From positions 383,814 through 447,813 of the forward strand of contig JAJEKV010000058.1 of NCBI GenBank assembly GCA_021234155.1: a stretch of 64,000 nt of DNA. Direction: 5' to 3'. Source of the stretch: Isoetes taiwanensis (Eukaryota; Streptophyta; Lycopodiopsida; Isoetales; Isoetaceae). Below the pieces are notes generated by a model, which was not told the DNA's origin, did not search any database, and saw only the letters and a list, made by a program, of their open reading frames with translations. The position numbers and the translations under genes were made by a program. This document shows positions 47,181 to 59,460 of the stretch, piece by piece (within the stretch, counting starts at the first letter, position 1; the number at the start of each line of letters is the position of its first letter).

Positions 47181-48923
47181 CTGTTCACTTTAAAATTCAT
47201 ATAAAATCAATGGCTCAAAATTCAATAAAACCCTTCCTAGAAGTTCATATATGACAGTTATATTCCATATGAATCTATCTACCTTCATTCTTGGAAGTTA
47301 TGCTTAGGTGAATCCAAGGGGGTCATGCTAAGACTGCCTTATATTCACATAAGGTAAAACTGTCTTAACGAAATGATTTTTATAATTTTTTTCAGTATTT
47401 TCTTATTTTTATGCGAGTTAAAGAGTGCAACACAAAAAACTGCACCTCATTCCAAGGTATGAGAAGGAAGATAGAGTTCATCGAACATGACAAGTCAAAA
47501 CTGTTTTCTGTCTTTTGTGGACCAATAGTTATTTTAACATTAAATTAGAGATCTATATTACCAAGGAAGGCTTGCATCCATAAAAAGATATAGCTCATCA
47601 TGAAAGATGATCTACATGCACTATTATCATACTTAACCTACAATACTTCTGGCAGCAAATACAGTAATAAGTTTATGATAGCAAGAGAAAAGTAGGTTTC
47701 TTTGTGTTTTTTTCAATATATGACATCAAGAACCACTATGCACATGTATTATTATACGTGAGTTGAAAAAGAGTGTTATCTTGATTAAATGATTCAAATT
47801 TTGACAAGTCTAAGTATTGACCATTAATGGTCCATGGATATTTATATTTAAATCTTGCAACTACTATGTCACTTTCACATTAAATTTGAGATCTATATTG
47901 TTGATAAAGCCTTGCATTCATAAAAAATATAGCATTTCCTAAAAGATGAACTATATGTACAATTAGCATAGTAACAAACATAACCAAATGTAGAGAATGC
48001 ATGACTAACTGCTACATATAGGTTGATAAAATTATAATCTATGTAGATATAAGTGTAGTGCATAGCGTGCATTTTTTATTACCATTTTAAAGATGATATA
48101 CGAGTTTTATTAAATCATTTTAGATTTATTTTTGTCCTGAATTCTATATAAGAGATTGTTTAGTCAACATTGAAATCATTATAACTTATGAATGCTTCAA
48201 AAAAACATGAACTATAGCTCTTAGAGTCAACAACTTATGACCACAAGAATTAGGCCTTATAATAGTAAGAGAGAAATAGTTCATACCCTCAAATAGCTCT
48301 TTTGAGCAAAATTGGATATGGCGACTTCATCTAATGTCATATAATAGTGAAAAAACTTGAGAACATATGAATCAATATGTTTTATCATAAAAATTATTTT
48401 GCTTTTAATTTTAGTAAGGTTTGGACCCCTTTGTGCTAGAAAATATGAAGAATGCAGTTCTGGACTAGTACGAAAACTGCTAAATTGTATGAGGTTTGGA
48501 CAATTACCACAAGATATGGGTGAATGCATTGGTCATGAAATTCTTTTAGATCATAAAGAATCAAGTGAAGATTCAAAAGGTGGTGGTAGATTGCAAAATG
48601 GAGAAGTTCCTCTCCAGATATACGGGTTTACGTGGCAGAGATACGATGGACCAATTCTGGTCCATGGACTACTGATGGTCCAGTGGACAACTCTAGTGTT
48701 AAAGCAGATGACTTCTTTTGTGCCTGAGAAATTTCCTTCCCTTGGCTCATAGGCAGATGACTTTCTTTTGTCCCGTGGACGTAACAATTCATCTTATTTT
48801 ATCTTTATTCCTCCGCCTAGAGTGCGAGCTTAGGGGCATCAAAGATTCTCGTTGGTGGCTTCTCCCACTATCTGTTCTTAATATTTGTGGACCTCCAACA
48901 TCCCCCTGTATATTCAATCAAGA
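47181..48923. other. Unrecognised sequence interrupting gag
   Basis: AT-rich DNA with no domain. At 48704-48722 and about 48753-48771 gcagatgact(t)tcttttgt occurs twice, and near 48772 tcccgtggacgtaacaattc resembles a LINE 3' tip. A 19-bp sequence at 48686-48704 is the exact reverse complement of 47132-47150, which lies in gag. The insertion edges are not defined. Confidence 0.4.
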
Positions 48924-49415
48924 TTAAGAAAATTTTCCCCTTACATAGTTTAAAAATTTATGATCTCTAGCATGTCTTTGTCCTTGCTGTAGTGTCTCAA
49001 TTTGCATTTGCAGGTTTTGCATTTGCTCTGTGTTATCTTGATTCAGATCAGTAAGTTGGTTCTCTATGCTTTTTTGGAAGCTTAAGAAAGCTTGCAACAT
49101 AGAGGATTCTAAAGTTTTCCTCATTCCCTCAAAACTACTCTCTTCTCGATTGGCATTACTAGCAGCATAATGAGGACTAGATATATGTTCCCTAGGAGGT
49201 AGTTCCATCTGGAGAATACATAAATAATTCCGTACTCAATGAACTCTCTAGGTTTATCGAAATAACATCAAACTATCTGAACTTTTCAAACAGATTCCTA
49301 TCATATTTTTGCTTCCATGGTTCTTATAGAGGGCCATGACATAGTCACCACATTCCTTACCTATTACCCATGTCCTCATTCATTCCATTTATGGATTTGC
49401 ATCCATTAAGCGACC

Positions 49416-49479
49416 ATATAATGAACTAGGTTAATAGATTGTCGTCCTTCAAAAAAAAGATATAATGAACTAGGTTAAT
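49416..49479 (+). mobile_element. 24-bp L1 tail insertion with 20-bp target duplication
   Basis: atataatgaactaggttaat is present at 49416-49435 and again at 49460-49479. Between them lies agattgtcgtccttc plus eight A and a final g. The cgtccttc-A(n) end equals the 3' end of the L1-type element at 41022-41047. This is a nearly bare tail insertion. Confidence 0.85.
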
Positions 49480-50431
49480 TATCTAATAAAAACACAAAAT
49501 TTTTAACGTTAACAGTTAGCAAACCATCAGTTGCCCATTCCAGTCCTACACTTGTAAAACCTGCCTCTACACCTTGAGTTTCCTCAAGTTGGAAGGGGAA
49601 GCATCATGTTTCTTTACATAGTCGTATGCTACCCCGGTGGATTGATCCCCACAACCATAGCTTTGCTACTACTCGGGTTTGCCGGAGTTCCATTGGTGCC
49701 ACATATGTGTCCAGCATGTCCTGCATGTCCAACATTTCGCTCTACAATAATTGTGTCAGATCGACATAGGCATATCCTATGTGTTTACAATGCTTACTGT
49801 TAATTTCAGTTAACCTATGATAATTAAGCATTGGATATAGTTTGTCATTTACGTCCCCCAACATTACAAGTCCATGTATATTAAAAAAAAAAAATCATTT
49901 ATTACCCCCAAATTAATTACTACAAATTTTTTTATGATTATATCATGGTTCTCCATCATGGTCTGGAAGTAATCATTATGAGCGCAAACAATGGTATAGG
50001 AAATGGTCTCAGTAGTGAATACCGTGGTTGAAAGTTCCAACTCTCAGTAGCACTGTGAGTTCCTCCAGGAGGTAATAAAGTGTTGTATATCAAAGGAAAC
50101 GAATGAAGACCGTAAACACGTAAACACATGCAATAATGACATGTGCTCTACCTATATTAGGTGATAGAATAATCTAGAACCATTCTTAAACATTCTATAC
50201 TATACCATTCTGGAACAATAACCACTCTATACTAGGTGCTCCATTTATGAAAGAAGGAATAGCCCTTACACCTCAGAAATAGTGTATGTGGCATCGAAGG
50301 TCATTTTGTGGTGACTTACACCATAAAATCATTGTAGATAAGAATTGCTTTGAGTTCAGACCTCACAATTTTTATTTTTTTTTATTTTTTTTATTTTATT
50401 TTTTTAACAATAACTAGGTTCAACCCGTGAT
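49480..50431. other. Leader between PBS and gag of the chromovirus
   Basis: No convincing frame is present. A T-rich run lies at 50370-50405. It may include small unrecognised insertions. Confidence 0.4.
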
Positions 50432-50446
50432 TGGCTCTGATACCAA
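50432..50446 (-). other. Primer-binding site of the chromovirus
   Basis: The minus strand reads TTGGTATCAGAGCCA, the standard plant initiator-tRNA-Met PBS, three bases after the LTR end at 50450. Confidence 0.9.
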
Positions 50447-51193
50447 TTTTGTGACGGTCCTTCGCCCGACACTTGTTGTTACTTAAATACTTGACACAAT
50501 GCCCAAGATCCACGGGCGGAACCTATATGTCGTCCCCAAACCCCATTAATATGTTGTGGTACCCCTAAGCTCTGGTCTCTAGCTCAAGGGAATAACCTTC
50601 ACCTAGAAGCAACTCGACGTGACCAGCATCGAGTTCGCACTAGTGAGCTTCATCAGTGCCCACTCGCTAGTGTTGATGCTAACACTCGTGGCCTTGATTT
50701 CTGCTTATTCTCCCCGGAGAGATGTGGGCAGACCAAGGTGCAATCTAGGCTAGCAATATGATAATATCTTGTCAAAAATATCTGATAGCAACGCGATATC
50801 TAAATAGTAAAAAACTAAGCTTTAAAAATCGATATTACGAGAGGTTATAATGGGCTAAAATCCTAAACCATTAACTAAAGATAACTTAATTTGATGTTGC
50901 AGCATAAACTAGAATGACGTGCAAAAGAATAATTCGAAGCATGTCCATGAACGAATTTGAACCCTCAATATTAACTTTGCAAATAAGCAGTTTAACCTTT
51001 ATATTATAATTTCGTATATAAATAAAAATAATTTCACAAATTTTTTATTATGATATCCAATAAAAGAATAATTTGAAACTTGTTCCAACAAGAGTTTGAA
51101 CTTTTGACCTCTAATTTGTACACAAGCATCTTATTCAATATGCTATATCTTCATATATAACTTCAAAAAAGTTTGTTCATCTAATAACCAATT

Positions 51194-52955
51194 CGCCCCC
51201 AGCATTCTACTATTGACCATATCTTCACTCTGCGAACACTCATAGAGGATAGCGGAATCGGCCTTGAGAATCATCTTGTTGCTTTGTGGATTTCATAAAG
51301 GCTTTTGACACAAATTGCCTCGGGATAAGTTGTGGGACGATTGAGACGACTATGGACCCCGTCGACTTGCGAATGCTATATCTGCGGACTATACGAGGCT
51401 TGCTCGGCCGTCTCACACTTGTCTGGGAGCCCGTTGTTAGTAGCATTGGGGTGCGCCAGGGCTGCCCCTCTATCCCCGCTCTTCGGCTTGTACATTGACC
51501 AGCTAGAAGAATGGCTAGCTGAGCACGAGAGGGGAGGCGCCATAATTGATGCACCACATATCCGATGATGTTGACCTGCTTCGCATATACCCCGGAGGAC
51601 ATGCAACGCCACCGGATGCTTTGGACACTACGCCAATTCACCGACGAGAGTTAACTTGGCCAAGACAAAGGGTGTCTGCCGGGTCCCATCATCCCGGCTC
51701 CACGCCTTCCCTCATTCACTTACTTGGGGGGGGTAGTGGAGGTGGCTCGATCTTTATAAGTATTTGGGCATTGAGTTTTCTACTACCACACTTTGGGATG
51801 CATCCATGTTACGGGTCACTGCAGGTCGGAAAGCCACAGATGCAATGCAAAACAACAAATCCACAAGGCGTAGTCAGTATGCATGGGGTCACCAGCACAC
51901 TTGTTCGAGGGCCTTGGTTGAACCGGTCCTCCTCTATGGGGGCGTAGTGTGGGGCCAGTGATATCCCTCACCACTTGGAACGATCTAGAGCAGTACTGTA
52001 AGGCCTTCTTGGCGGGGCACTCGGGAGTGAAATCCACGGTCCCATATCGGACCTTGCTCCGGAGACAGGCTTCCTTCCATTCTGAGGGTCGCTACTGAAC
52101 GTCACATTATTTACTTCGAAGGTGGTGGCTATGGATGGAGCCCGCTGCCCAACCTTGCTTTGGCAAAAAGGGCGATGGGCCCTTGGCGACTCAAAGCTTC
52201 TTTGGAAAGACAAGCAAGCCCAAAGTGGTTTCGCTATGGAATGTGCAGCAATACGGATGTGGACCAAAGGCATACACCGAAGGAACGCTACGCCTTGAAG
52301 CAATACTTGGATGCTTGCTTCATGGCAAAGCTTTGGGATCAGAGGCCCCTGTCACATGTCAAGGTGGCAAATTATCGACGGCCGAGTTAATCCCATGCTC
52401 ACGAGGGGCCCACACCACTACGCGCACCCATCTACCCATGAAAAAGCGCGGGGTGATTGCTTCCATTCGCAGCAGTGCACACCACCTCCGCATTGAGGCG
52501 GGGAGATGGATTTGGGAGCCGCGTGAGGACAAAAGTCCGTCGGTCTTGTCAGCAGGAGCCATTGAGGATGAAAGTCACGCCCTTCGGGCCCGTCCGTGCA
52601 CGAGCATATCCGGGCTCGGTATGCTCGGTTAGTTGTGCCCCATCGGGCCTTGCATGAGCTACCGAAAGCACGGCCTGCTGAGGCTTGTTGGGATCATTAC
52701 CTCGGGAGGTAATGGATCTGCGGACTCAATTATGCCCCCCGTCCAGGCATTAACCTCGGTTGTACTTGTGATTATGTATATAAGCGTGCGGTATGTCAAG
52801 CATCCTTATTGCTACTAAGGTTTTCCCAAAAAAACCCTCGGGGCGGGGTTTTTTTAATCTGGTAGTATTTCTTTGCTCTCTCTTTGTACTTGGGTCCCAT
52901 AGGCCAGTTGGTCTCCGTGGACGATAAAATCATATTCTATTCTATTCTATTCTTT
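51194..52955 (+). mobile_element. 5'-truncated LINE in the 5' LTR, TTCTA tail
   Basis: RT remnants are VDFIKAFDTNCLG (51285), GVRQGCP (51450) and LYIDQLEEWLAEHERGGAI (51490), where the YADD box has decayed. Then come VEPVLLYGGVVWGQ, KQYLDACFMAKLW, MKKRGVIASIRSSAHHLRIE and a Cys finger remnant with IEDESHAL. The 3' end has a hairpin around 52811-52866 (6 pairs plus G-U wobbles), ttgggtcccat, gttggtctccgtggacgata and (TTCTA)n at 52934-52955. It is the same family as 46450-47012. The frame is broken repeatedly. Confidence 0.85.
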
Positions 52956-53697
52956 GGTTTCTAAATCCCTTTAAAAGGCTGTCTTGGCATCACCCGATTG
53001 GGTGGGCCACCAAGAGCCGTCGTTGACTCCATTTTGGCACAGGCAGCGGCCAGAATCAAGAGAATCCAACAATTCGTGATTTGGAGCAGTTATCTGGATT
53101 GAAGTTTCTAAGCCAGGGCTTTGTGTTTTTGATGCATGAACCCTAAATTGGTCTCTGATTAAATCGTAATTACTCAGATTTCGAATATAATGGGTTCAAA
53201 TCCCTTCAGTTTATACATGTTGGAGCAGACAAAGCCAGGCAGTTGAGTTGCCTTGTATCATCTGCAAGAGCCATTTTGCTTTTCATATTTATATGACAGT
53301 GCATTGGCATGCAAGAGAGTGAACCGGATTTGCCTGGCCGACTGCAGGTTTGAGCCCATCTGTGCATCTACAGTAGGGAATGCTTTGCACAGAGAGGCTT
53401 TGCTTACCACCGATATTTATCACAGATCTGACACGAGACTTGTTTTCTTTTAATTCTAAGTGCTCTGAGAAGTTTAAAAGACCATTTAATTACAATTAGT
53501 TTAACTACATGGATGCAATGCTAATCTCCTGGTGTAGGAAGAGGATGATTCTTCCATCGTGGCCGTGGAGACAATGCCCTATAATGCCTAGGATGATGTC
53601 TAATGCCTACACCTTTCATTGCCCTTGGCGTGGATAGTTCTAACCTGTGATCGCTTCTTTTAAATTTTGTTGCGTAATTACTCAGTGCTCTTCTTCT

Positions 53698-54356
53698 AAT
53701 ATGTAGCAAAATAACAGGGGATTCTAGGGGGATTTGATATGGATGTAAAAATAACAATTCCTGAAACCATAGACTATATATCCCTAAAACAATTGAATGG
53801 TCTATTATAAAAAAAAAAAATAGATTCAAGATAAAATTAATCACATTAGCTCACTGGGTACATTGGTTAAGGTAGTCTTACTAGAATGTTGAGTTATTTT
53901 GGTAGAGGTTCAAGCCCACGTATTTCATATTCTAAAATCTTAGGCAAAGCCATATAGAGGTTCGGTATTCCCTTAAACCTTAGGCGAAATCGTATTTCAT
54001 TAAAACAATTGAATAGGATATTATAAAAAAAAACATAGATTCAAGATAAAAATTAATCACATTAACTCACTGGGTACATTGATTAAGGTAGTCTTACTAG
54101 GACGTTGAGTTTTTTTGGTAGAGGTTCAAGCCCCCGTATTTCATATTCTAAAATCTTAGGCAAAGCCGTATAGAGGTTCGATATTCCCTTAAAACCTTAG
54201 GCGAAATCGTATTTCATATTTCAAAATCATAGGTGCCTCCAATCATAAATGACTATAAGTGAAACGAGAGGTGCCTAGAGACCCTAGCATCTGATGCGGG
54301 TCAGTAGAATCGAATTTAATCAAGACGATGTGGTAGTCTGTGCACACCTCGTTTAG
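53698..54356 (+). repeat. SINE-like unit with internal duplication, in the 5' LTR
   Basis: It has the same start (aatatgtagcaaaataacag) and end (cacctcgttta) as the units at 17371-18259. A 212-bp internal part, including the A-box-like tagctcactgggtacattgg and the B-box-like ggttcaagccc, is duplicated at about 53790-54001 and 54002-54210. The other LTR (near 37972) lacks the element, so this is an insertion younger than the LTR pair. Confidence 0.75.
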
Positions 54357-54521
54357 AATATGTAGCCCCCTTCTCACGTTCCAGTTTTTCCATTCTAATT
54401 TCTCTTCTTTGAGTCATCATTTTACCATGTCATCATTATGCCATGTCATTTATTCTCTATTATTTAACTATCTAAAGAACTTATAGAAATATCTTAAAGG
54501 TACAACATAATTCACATCACA

Positions 54522-55526
54522 AAAACTTGACCCCCATAGATCTCTCTGGTTTGACAAACATTGCCGAATCCATCCAACCTTATAGAACTCAAAGAGATAG
54601 AGGGCAACCTTCGTGCGTTAACACCTTGGTTTCTTAATAAATTGCAGTACTATCATTGCATGTTCTAAAATCACCTATGTGTATTTCACACTATGTATTT
54701 TGGATCTTCTATCTACGTTTGCAACCTTCTACATTGCACATTAAAATATATTATTTTTATACTCGAGATTTTATTATGACTTCCTATTTTTTGTGTCTAA
54801 TGTTTGAAAGGTTAGTGTTAGTAGTTCACACGTTGAGGTCACACCAAATGTTTTGAGTAAAGTGCAATGTAGGGTCACAAAACTTGAAAAAAAAAACCGT
54901 ATCCTACACAAACAAGATTAGATAGAACCTTGATGGTCATAACAACAGGACGAAAGAATCATGAATCCAATGATGGAAAATGGAGGCTGATGATCATGCA
55001 TGTTAGAAATAGGGATACAAGAATATAGAATCTGGATGGGCCCATAATGGTTAGGCGGGGACAATTAAAAGAGATCAGAGGAGATGAGCTGTTGGGGGGG
55101 AACAATTGCATGGGACCATATGCACCTACAATATAGAATCTACAATAAAAACAAAAGAAGAATTTGATATGCTAATGTGTGAAGATGCTGGGAAAAAAAA
55201 AAGTTTTTAAGAGTTGAATGGAAGATGTGGAAAGAAGGTTAGAGCTCTAATGTGGCCACCTTCTGTTGACAAATAGTTAGCCACGTGATCCACGCAAATT
55301 TAGCATGCAAAAGGGCCTGGACATTCCCCGCATATTCTCGCTCGGAAAGGTCTCGGCCATCCCAAGCACTTTCCGCGCCGTAATTGTTACCAAATGAATG
55401 GCCACCTTTCTCCGACGCATTCTAGTGGACCAGGGCGCTAAAAGGGGCCCGGCTATACTGCCCATTCCGGCGCTGTCGAGCCTCCTTCGCACCATTCCGG
55501 ATCTAGACGTATTCTTACAACCTGTG
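54522..55526. other. Upstream intergenic region of the phosphoglycerate mutase gene
   Basis: No gene is recognised. The GC content rises between 55300 and 55510, close to the gene. The minus-strand frame at 55277-55555 has no domain. Confidence 0.4.
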
Positions 55527-55534
55527 TATATATT
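55527..55534 (+). promoter_or_regulatory. Candidate TATA box
   Basis: tatatatt lies 125 bp upstream of the phosphoglycerate mutase ATG, followed by a pyrimidine-rich leader (ctccttcccacacccccag). Position and sequence fit a plant core promoter, but this is a visual call only. Confidence 0.4.
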
Positions 55535-55658
55535 GTAAACAACTCCTTCCCACACCCCCAGTTCAACTTTTGCTACTTAGCCTCAGAAATTCTGCTTCTC
55601 AACAACAGGGCGCAGGCGCATCCTTTCTTCATAGATTTTTTTTCTTCACCCACAAATT

Positions 55659-58050
55659 ATGGCTCTGGGATTGGCTTCTCCGTCGAGATCTATGTCCTTG
55701 ATGCATAGAAATGGGCAGAATGTGTGTTCCCCTTCTCCCACTGGAAGGGTATCACTTGGATTGCAACATACTTCAGGCAGAGCTTGTGCACGGTCTAGAA
55801 GCAAAAATTCGAGCAGAGTTTTGCTCGTATTTGCATCACATGCCTCCATGGGCAATGTGGCTTCCACAGTGGTCTCTAGTGATACTTTAATTTCCTCAGA
55901 TGAAGCTTCAGCTTCCTCAACTGCTCCAAGTTAGTAAGCTTTCCATATTTGAATTGTTGGATTGTCTTTAGCATTACATCTGAAGTGTTTAGGCTATGAT
56001 ATGGCTGCATGCATTTTAGATCTAGGTAGCCATCTGTTCGTATATAGTGTGGAATACCACTTGTAGGCACTAGTAGGCTGCTTTTATTTTCGTTCCAGAA
56101 TTTTGACTTGTTAGTAGGACTTAAACTAGGTGGCTATTCTTGCTTGCATAATAGTGTCATGATGGTAACTGGTGATTTGTAAACACATCATTTCTTCTGG
56201 TCAGGGTGTCTATTCCAAACTTGAGCAGATAAAAGCTAGATTGCAAATTAAGCATCTTTTCTTCTGCTTCTTCAAAATTCTACCCATTCGTGTTCAAGGT
56301 TGTTCTATCATATACCGAACAAACAGGGCACTAGGCCACTGTTTCACAGAGCCATTGTTTGATAAACTTATGTGTTAATTAGATGGATAAATCAATACAT
56401 TTCTAGCCACTATACAGGTGCCATTGCGCACATCTTGGGCCTTTATTATATTAAATCACTGGATGTAACAGGAGAATCCGCTCTGATATTGATCCGGCAT
56501 GGAGAATCACTTTGGAATCAGAAGAATTTATTTACTGGATGTGTTGATGTACCTCTCTCTCAAGAAGGAGTTGAGGAAGCCATTGAAGCTGGAAAGAGGA
56601 TATGTGATCTACCAGTGGACATTATTTTCACTTCAGCACTGATCCGTGCACAAATGACGGCAATGTTGGCCATGACACAACATCGAATGAAGAAGGTGCG
56701 TAATTAGTTATTTTGAAGTAAGATTAGGAGCAACGATTGTACGTGTATTAGTAATAATTGTTCATATATACCTTGATTTGATGATTTGCCATAGTACGGT
56801 AAAGCTACCTCATATACTGGTTTTTCTTATGAGGCGTGAACCTGCATGCAGGTCCCAGTTATTTTGCATAATGAAAGCAGCAGGGCGGTGGCTTGGAGCA
56901 GAATGTTCAGCTCGGCCACCGAAAAAGAGACTATCCCAGTTGTTACTGCCTGGGAGCTGAATGAAAGAATGTAAGATTTGCATGATTATTGTGATATTTG
57001 CTTATAAATTTTGAATTCTAAATAATCAGCATGACAGGTTAAACATGGGTTTGTTTATTCAGTTTTGTTTCTAAAGGCAGATGTAATTAGTTACAAAAGG
57101 CAGCAGGCTGACATTTTTTCTCCAGTAATACTGTTAATGTCTGCACAGCATTAAGTTATGCAAAAGTTCGACCTGGAAGCTGAAGTGCATATTAATATTT
57201 TATATAGTTTCTGAATGTTAGCCTGCTTGTTAAGGATTATGCATATTAAAAGTTAATCGCAGATGTCTTTGCTCTTGGGAAATGCAGGTATGGAGAACTT
57301 CAGGGCTTGAACAAGAAGGAAACTGCGGAGAAATTTGGAACTGAGAAAGTTATGGAATGGAGGAGGAGTTATGACATCCCACCTCCAAATGGTGAAAGCC
57401 TTGCCATGTGTGCAGAACGAGCTGTTGCATACTTTAAGGACAAGGTATATACTAAGTGGTAGAAAACCTTAGTATACAACAACTTCCCCAAATAAAAGGA
57501 GATTGCAGCATGCTCAAAGCTTTGAGAAAAGAGGAATATTATATTCTGAGCTTTAAGTTGTTTTTGTAATCTCTAAAGGCTCATATTTGGATTCAGAAGC
57601 ATTTACATTGTAACATTGCAGGTTGTTCCAGCGCTTGCAAATGGCAAAAACATTATGATTGCAGCGCATGGCAACTCCTTACGAGCAATCATCATGTACC
57701 TTGATAGGCTGACACCACAGGAGGTATAAATTATTTTTTGGTTTTCTGTCCATAGCTCAGATTCTTGTCATGACCACATTATTTTTGTTGCAGGTTATTA
57801 ATCTTGAGCTCTCTACTGGAGTTCCCATGCTTTATTTATATAGTGGAAAAAAATTCATTCGTCGGGGAAGCCCAATTGGTCCAATGGCTACTGGTGTCTA
57901 TGCCTTGACTCCAGTATGTCAGCTTTTTCTGTGCTTTGTTTTCATAATGTTTGTGAGCTATTTTATCAAGTAATATTTCTCACACCTGAAATGTTCTGAG
58001 TGCAGGATTTGGCACGCTACAGAGAGCAGCTGGATGAAATGGTTGAGTAG
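55659..58050 (+). CDS. 2,3-bisphosphoglycerate-dependent phosphoglycerate mutase, plastid form
   Basis: Coding exons 55659-55929, 56472-56695, 56852-56970, 57288-57444, 57622-57723, 57794-57913 and 58006-58050 have GT-AG borders and consistent phase and give 345 residues. The first 90 or so are Ser/Arg-rich with few acidic residues, as in a chloroplast transit peptide. The enzyme core starts [13 protein letters not shown], where His100 of RHGE is the residue phosphorylated in this family, and continues [51 protein letters not shown] and [19 protein letters not shown], where His273 is the second catalytic histidine. The enzyme interconverts 3- and 2-phosphoglycerate in glycolysis through a phosphohistidine and needs 2,3-bisphosphoglycerate. 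Land plants also have an unrelated cofactor-independent enzyme, so this one is often described as accessory. No lesion is seen. Confidence 0.93.
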
Positions 58051-58559
58051 GTCTTGTAATGACCATAAGTAGAATAGTACATTTTTGTCTTGACAACATT
58101 TGTCTTGATTGGGGAAGTTGCGATAGAAAGGATTGAGAAGAGGTCAGAGTGGTACCTTTGAAACAGTTTGTTCCAGGGAGCCGGCAGATTATTCCTTTGG
58201 AGAGCATTTTTTGTAGCACACAACAGCAATGGTACTCCCTTACAGCATGTTTCTTGGCTGCCCACGTCTTGTGGAAGCCCAATATGAGAAATGAGTTTTA
58301 TCAGTCTTCATATTTATGTACATTCAGGCTATGTTGGAGCATTTGAGTATGAACTCTAACATAGCGACATAGAAGAAACAAAGTGGGGGTACCATATATG
58401 ACACATATCCTCGTCATCCCTTTCACTCTTTTCATGTAGTTATTGTCCGTATGTAATTCAACATAGAAAACCATTATATCTTCATTCTGGAACTTATCAC
58501 ACATCCTGGATGCTAAGTGATAACATGATGTATAAGTGATCTTTAAAAGAAAAGAGTTG
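58051..58559. other. 3' flank of the phosphoglycerate mutase gene
   Basis: This is probably 3' untranslated region and then intergenic DNA. No gene is recognised. Confidence 0.4.
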
Positions 58560-59460
58560 AATTGAATTAATTTAAATGGGGTTTTATCTTTCATGAAGAT
58601 CAATTGTCCTCGAGCAAAAAGCACATCAAATGTATTACTGTCAGGATAAAAAAGCTTCGTCTCAAAAGGTTTTCAAGGGAAAAACCTTGATAGTAATAAG
58701 CATTGTTGATAAACTCTACAATGATACATTTCAAGGTAGTGTTTGAGGATAGAGCTAAATGCGCACATCCAGCACCTCCTCCAGATATGATCCCAGTAGT
58801 CCCATTGAAGCTGTGTCCAACATCACATGGAGCTGTTGGTTAGGCGGGACCAACTCAGCATAGTGTGCCCAGATATGGTCGATTGCCTACAGTTCTGAAG
58901 AGTGTGACATTCATCCTCAATGACTCTCGCCTAGCAACACCGACAAAGCATGTAATTTCGTGTCTCGAATCGATCTACTGTCTCAATCACGGGACAATGC
59001 GCTTTGTCAGAGCATGGGATTGATCGGCTTTGGTAGTCTTGTTGTTTTGACTCGTTTGAGTATCATCATCCCAAACTTCTTTGAAAGCAAGCATTGAGGT
59101 ATTGCCTCATGTGATGGTGATCTTCGTAATTTGCACTGTATGCACCATTTATACGTATAAGCATCGTCGGGAGAACCACCGAGCTCGTTGGTTTTGAGGA
59201 GTATCATCATCCCAAACTTGCTGAGAAAGCAAGCATTGAGGTATTGCCTCATGTGATGGTGATCTTCGTAATTTGCACCTGTATGCACATGTGTACGTAT
59301 AAGCTTCGGAGAACCAGCGAGGCTCGTTTTACCGATCAAGTGATTTTGAGGCGTTGCAGACCCATTGCCATGGCATAAGCAAAGTTGGGGAGAGGAGCAT
59401 TGTCCATACAATCTACCTTCTGAAAGTAGATGATTTGGCAGTTGAGTGCAGTTCACTGAA
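58560..59460 (-). mobile_element. LINE 3' fragment, minus strand, with internal duplication
   Basis: The minus-strand translation contains MRQYLNACFLSKFGMMIL, KPINPML and a finger remnant CRCC...ARVIEDECHTLQNC, which match LINE copies at 46450 and 51194. A hairpin follows (58688-58698 with 58633-58643, 10 of 11 paired). Next, ttgatcttcatgaaagataa occupies the place of the ggtctccgtggacgttaa motif, then comes an attcaattcaa-type tail. A tandem duplication of about 140 bp (59041-59186, 59187-59325) repeats the QYLNACF segment. Confidence 0.75.

Larger units (their letters stand above)
45735..49208 (-). pseudogene. Chromovirus gag, split by two insertions
   Basis: N-terminal gag at 49208-48924 has a coiled-coil-like NLQMQIETLQQGQ. 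A middle part at 47180-47015 reads VKEIAKKYKLELFDGFDKDG and AWIQKAENYF. The next part at 46441-46142 reads LIGNALMWWNHHK and PSFHIIQMNKFMECKKKGQS, with NYIQEFSTLERHC. The zinc knuckle at 45800 is CFYCKQKGHMARFV; the last Cys of CX2CX4HX4C is valine. LINE sequence interrupts at about 46450-47012, and about 1.7 kb of unrecognised sequence separates the first two parts. Confidence 0.8.
36476..54521 (-). mobile_element. Ty3/gypsy chromovirus, about 18 kb with nested insertions
   Basis: The 3' LTR is at 36476-41101 and the 5' LTR at 50450-54521; both carry insertions, and each is about 1.5 kb without them. Minus-strand LTR ends are TGTGATGT...CCGTCACA. The PBS (50432-50446) and PPT (41102-41116) are in the right places. 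Internal order on the minus strand is gag, CCHC knuckle, protease, RT, RNase H, integrase and chromodomain-like tail. aaact lies directly outside the left edge (36471-36475) and again at 54523-54527, one base off the right edge, which fits a slipped 5-bp target duplication. All frames are broken, so it is immobile. Nested elements are listed separately. Confidence 0.88.
50450..54521 (-). repeat. 5' LTR of the chromovirus (interrupted)
   Basis: This aligns with the 3' LTR at 36476-41101. It contains a LINE fragment at 51194-52955, an unrecognised insert of about 155 bp near 53483-53637 and a SINE-like unit at 53698-54356. The corresponding sites are uninterrupted in the 3' LTR. Confidence 0.85.

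Noticed and set aside
36476..54521. Segmental duplication of 36.5-38 kb and 50.5-54.5 kb
   Set aside because: The two copies bound gag-pol on the minus strand with PBS and PPT in place, so they are LTRs.
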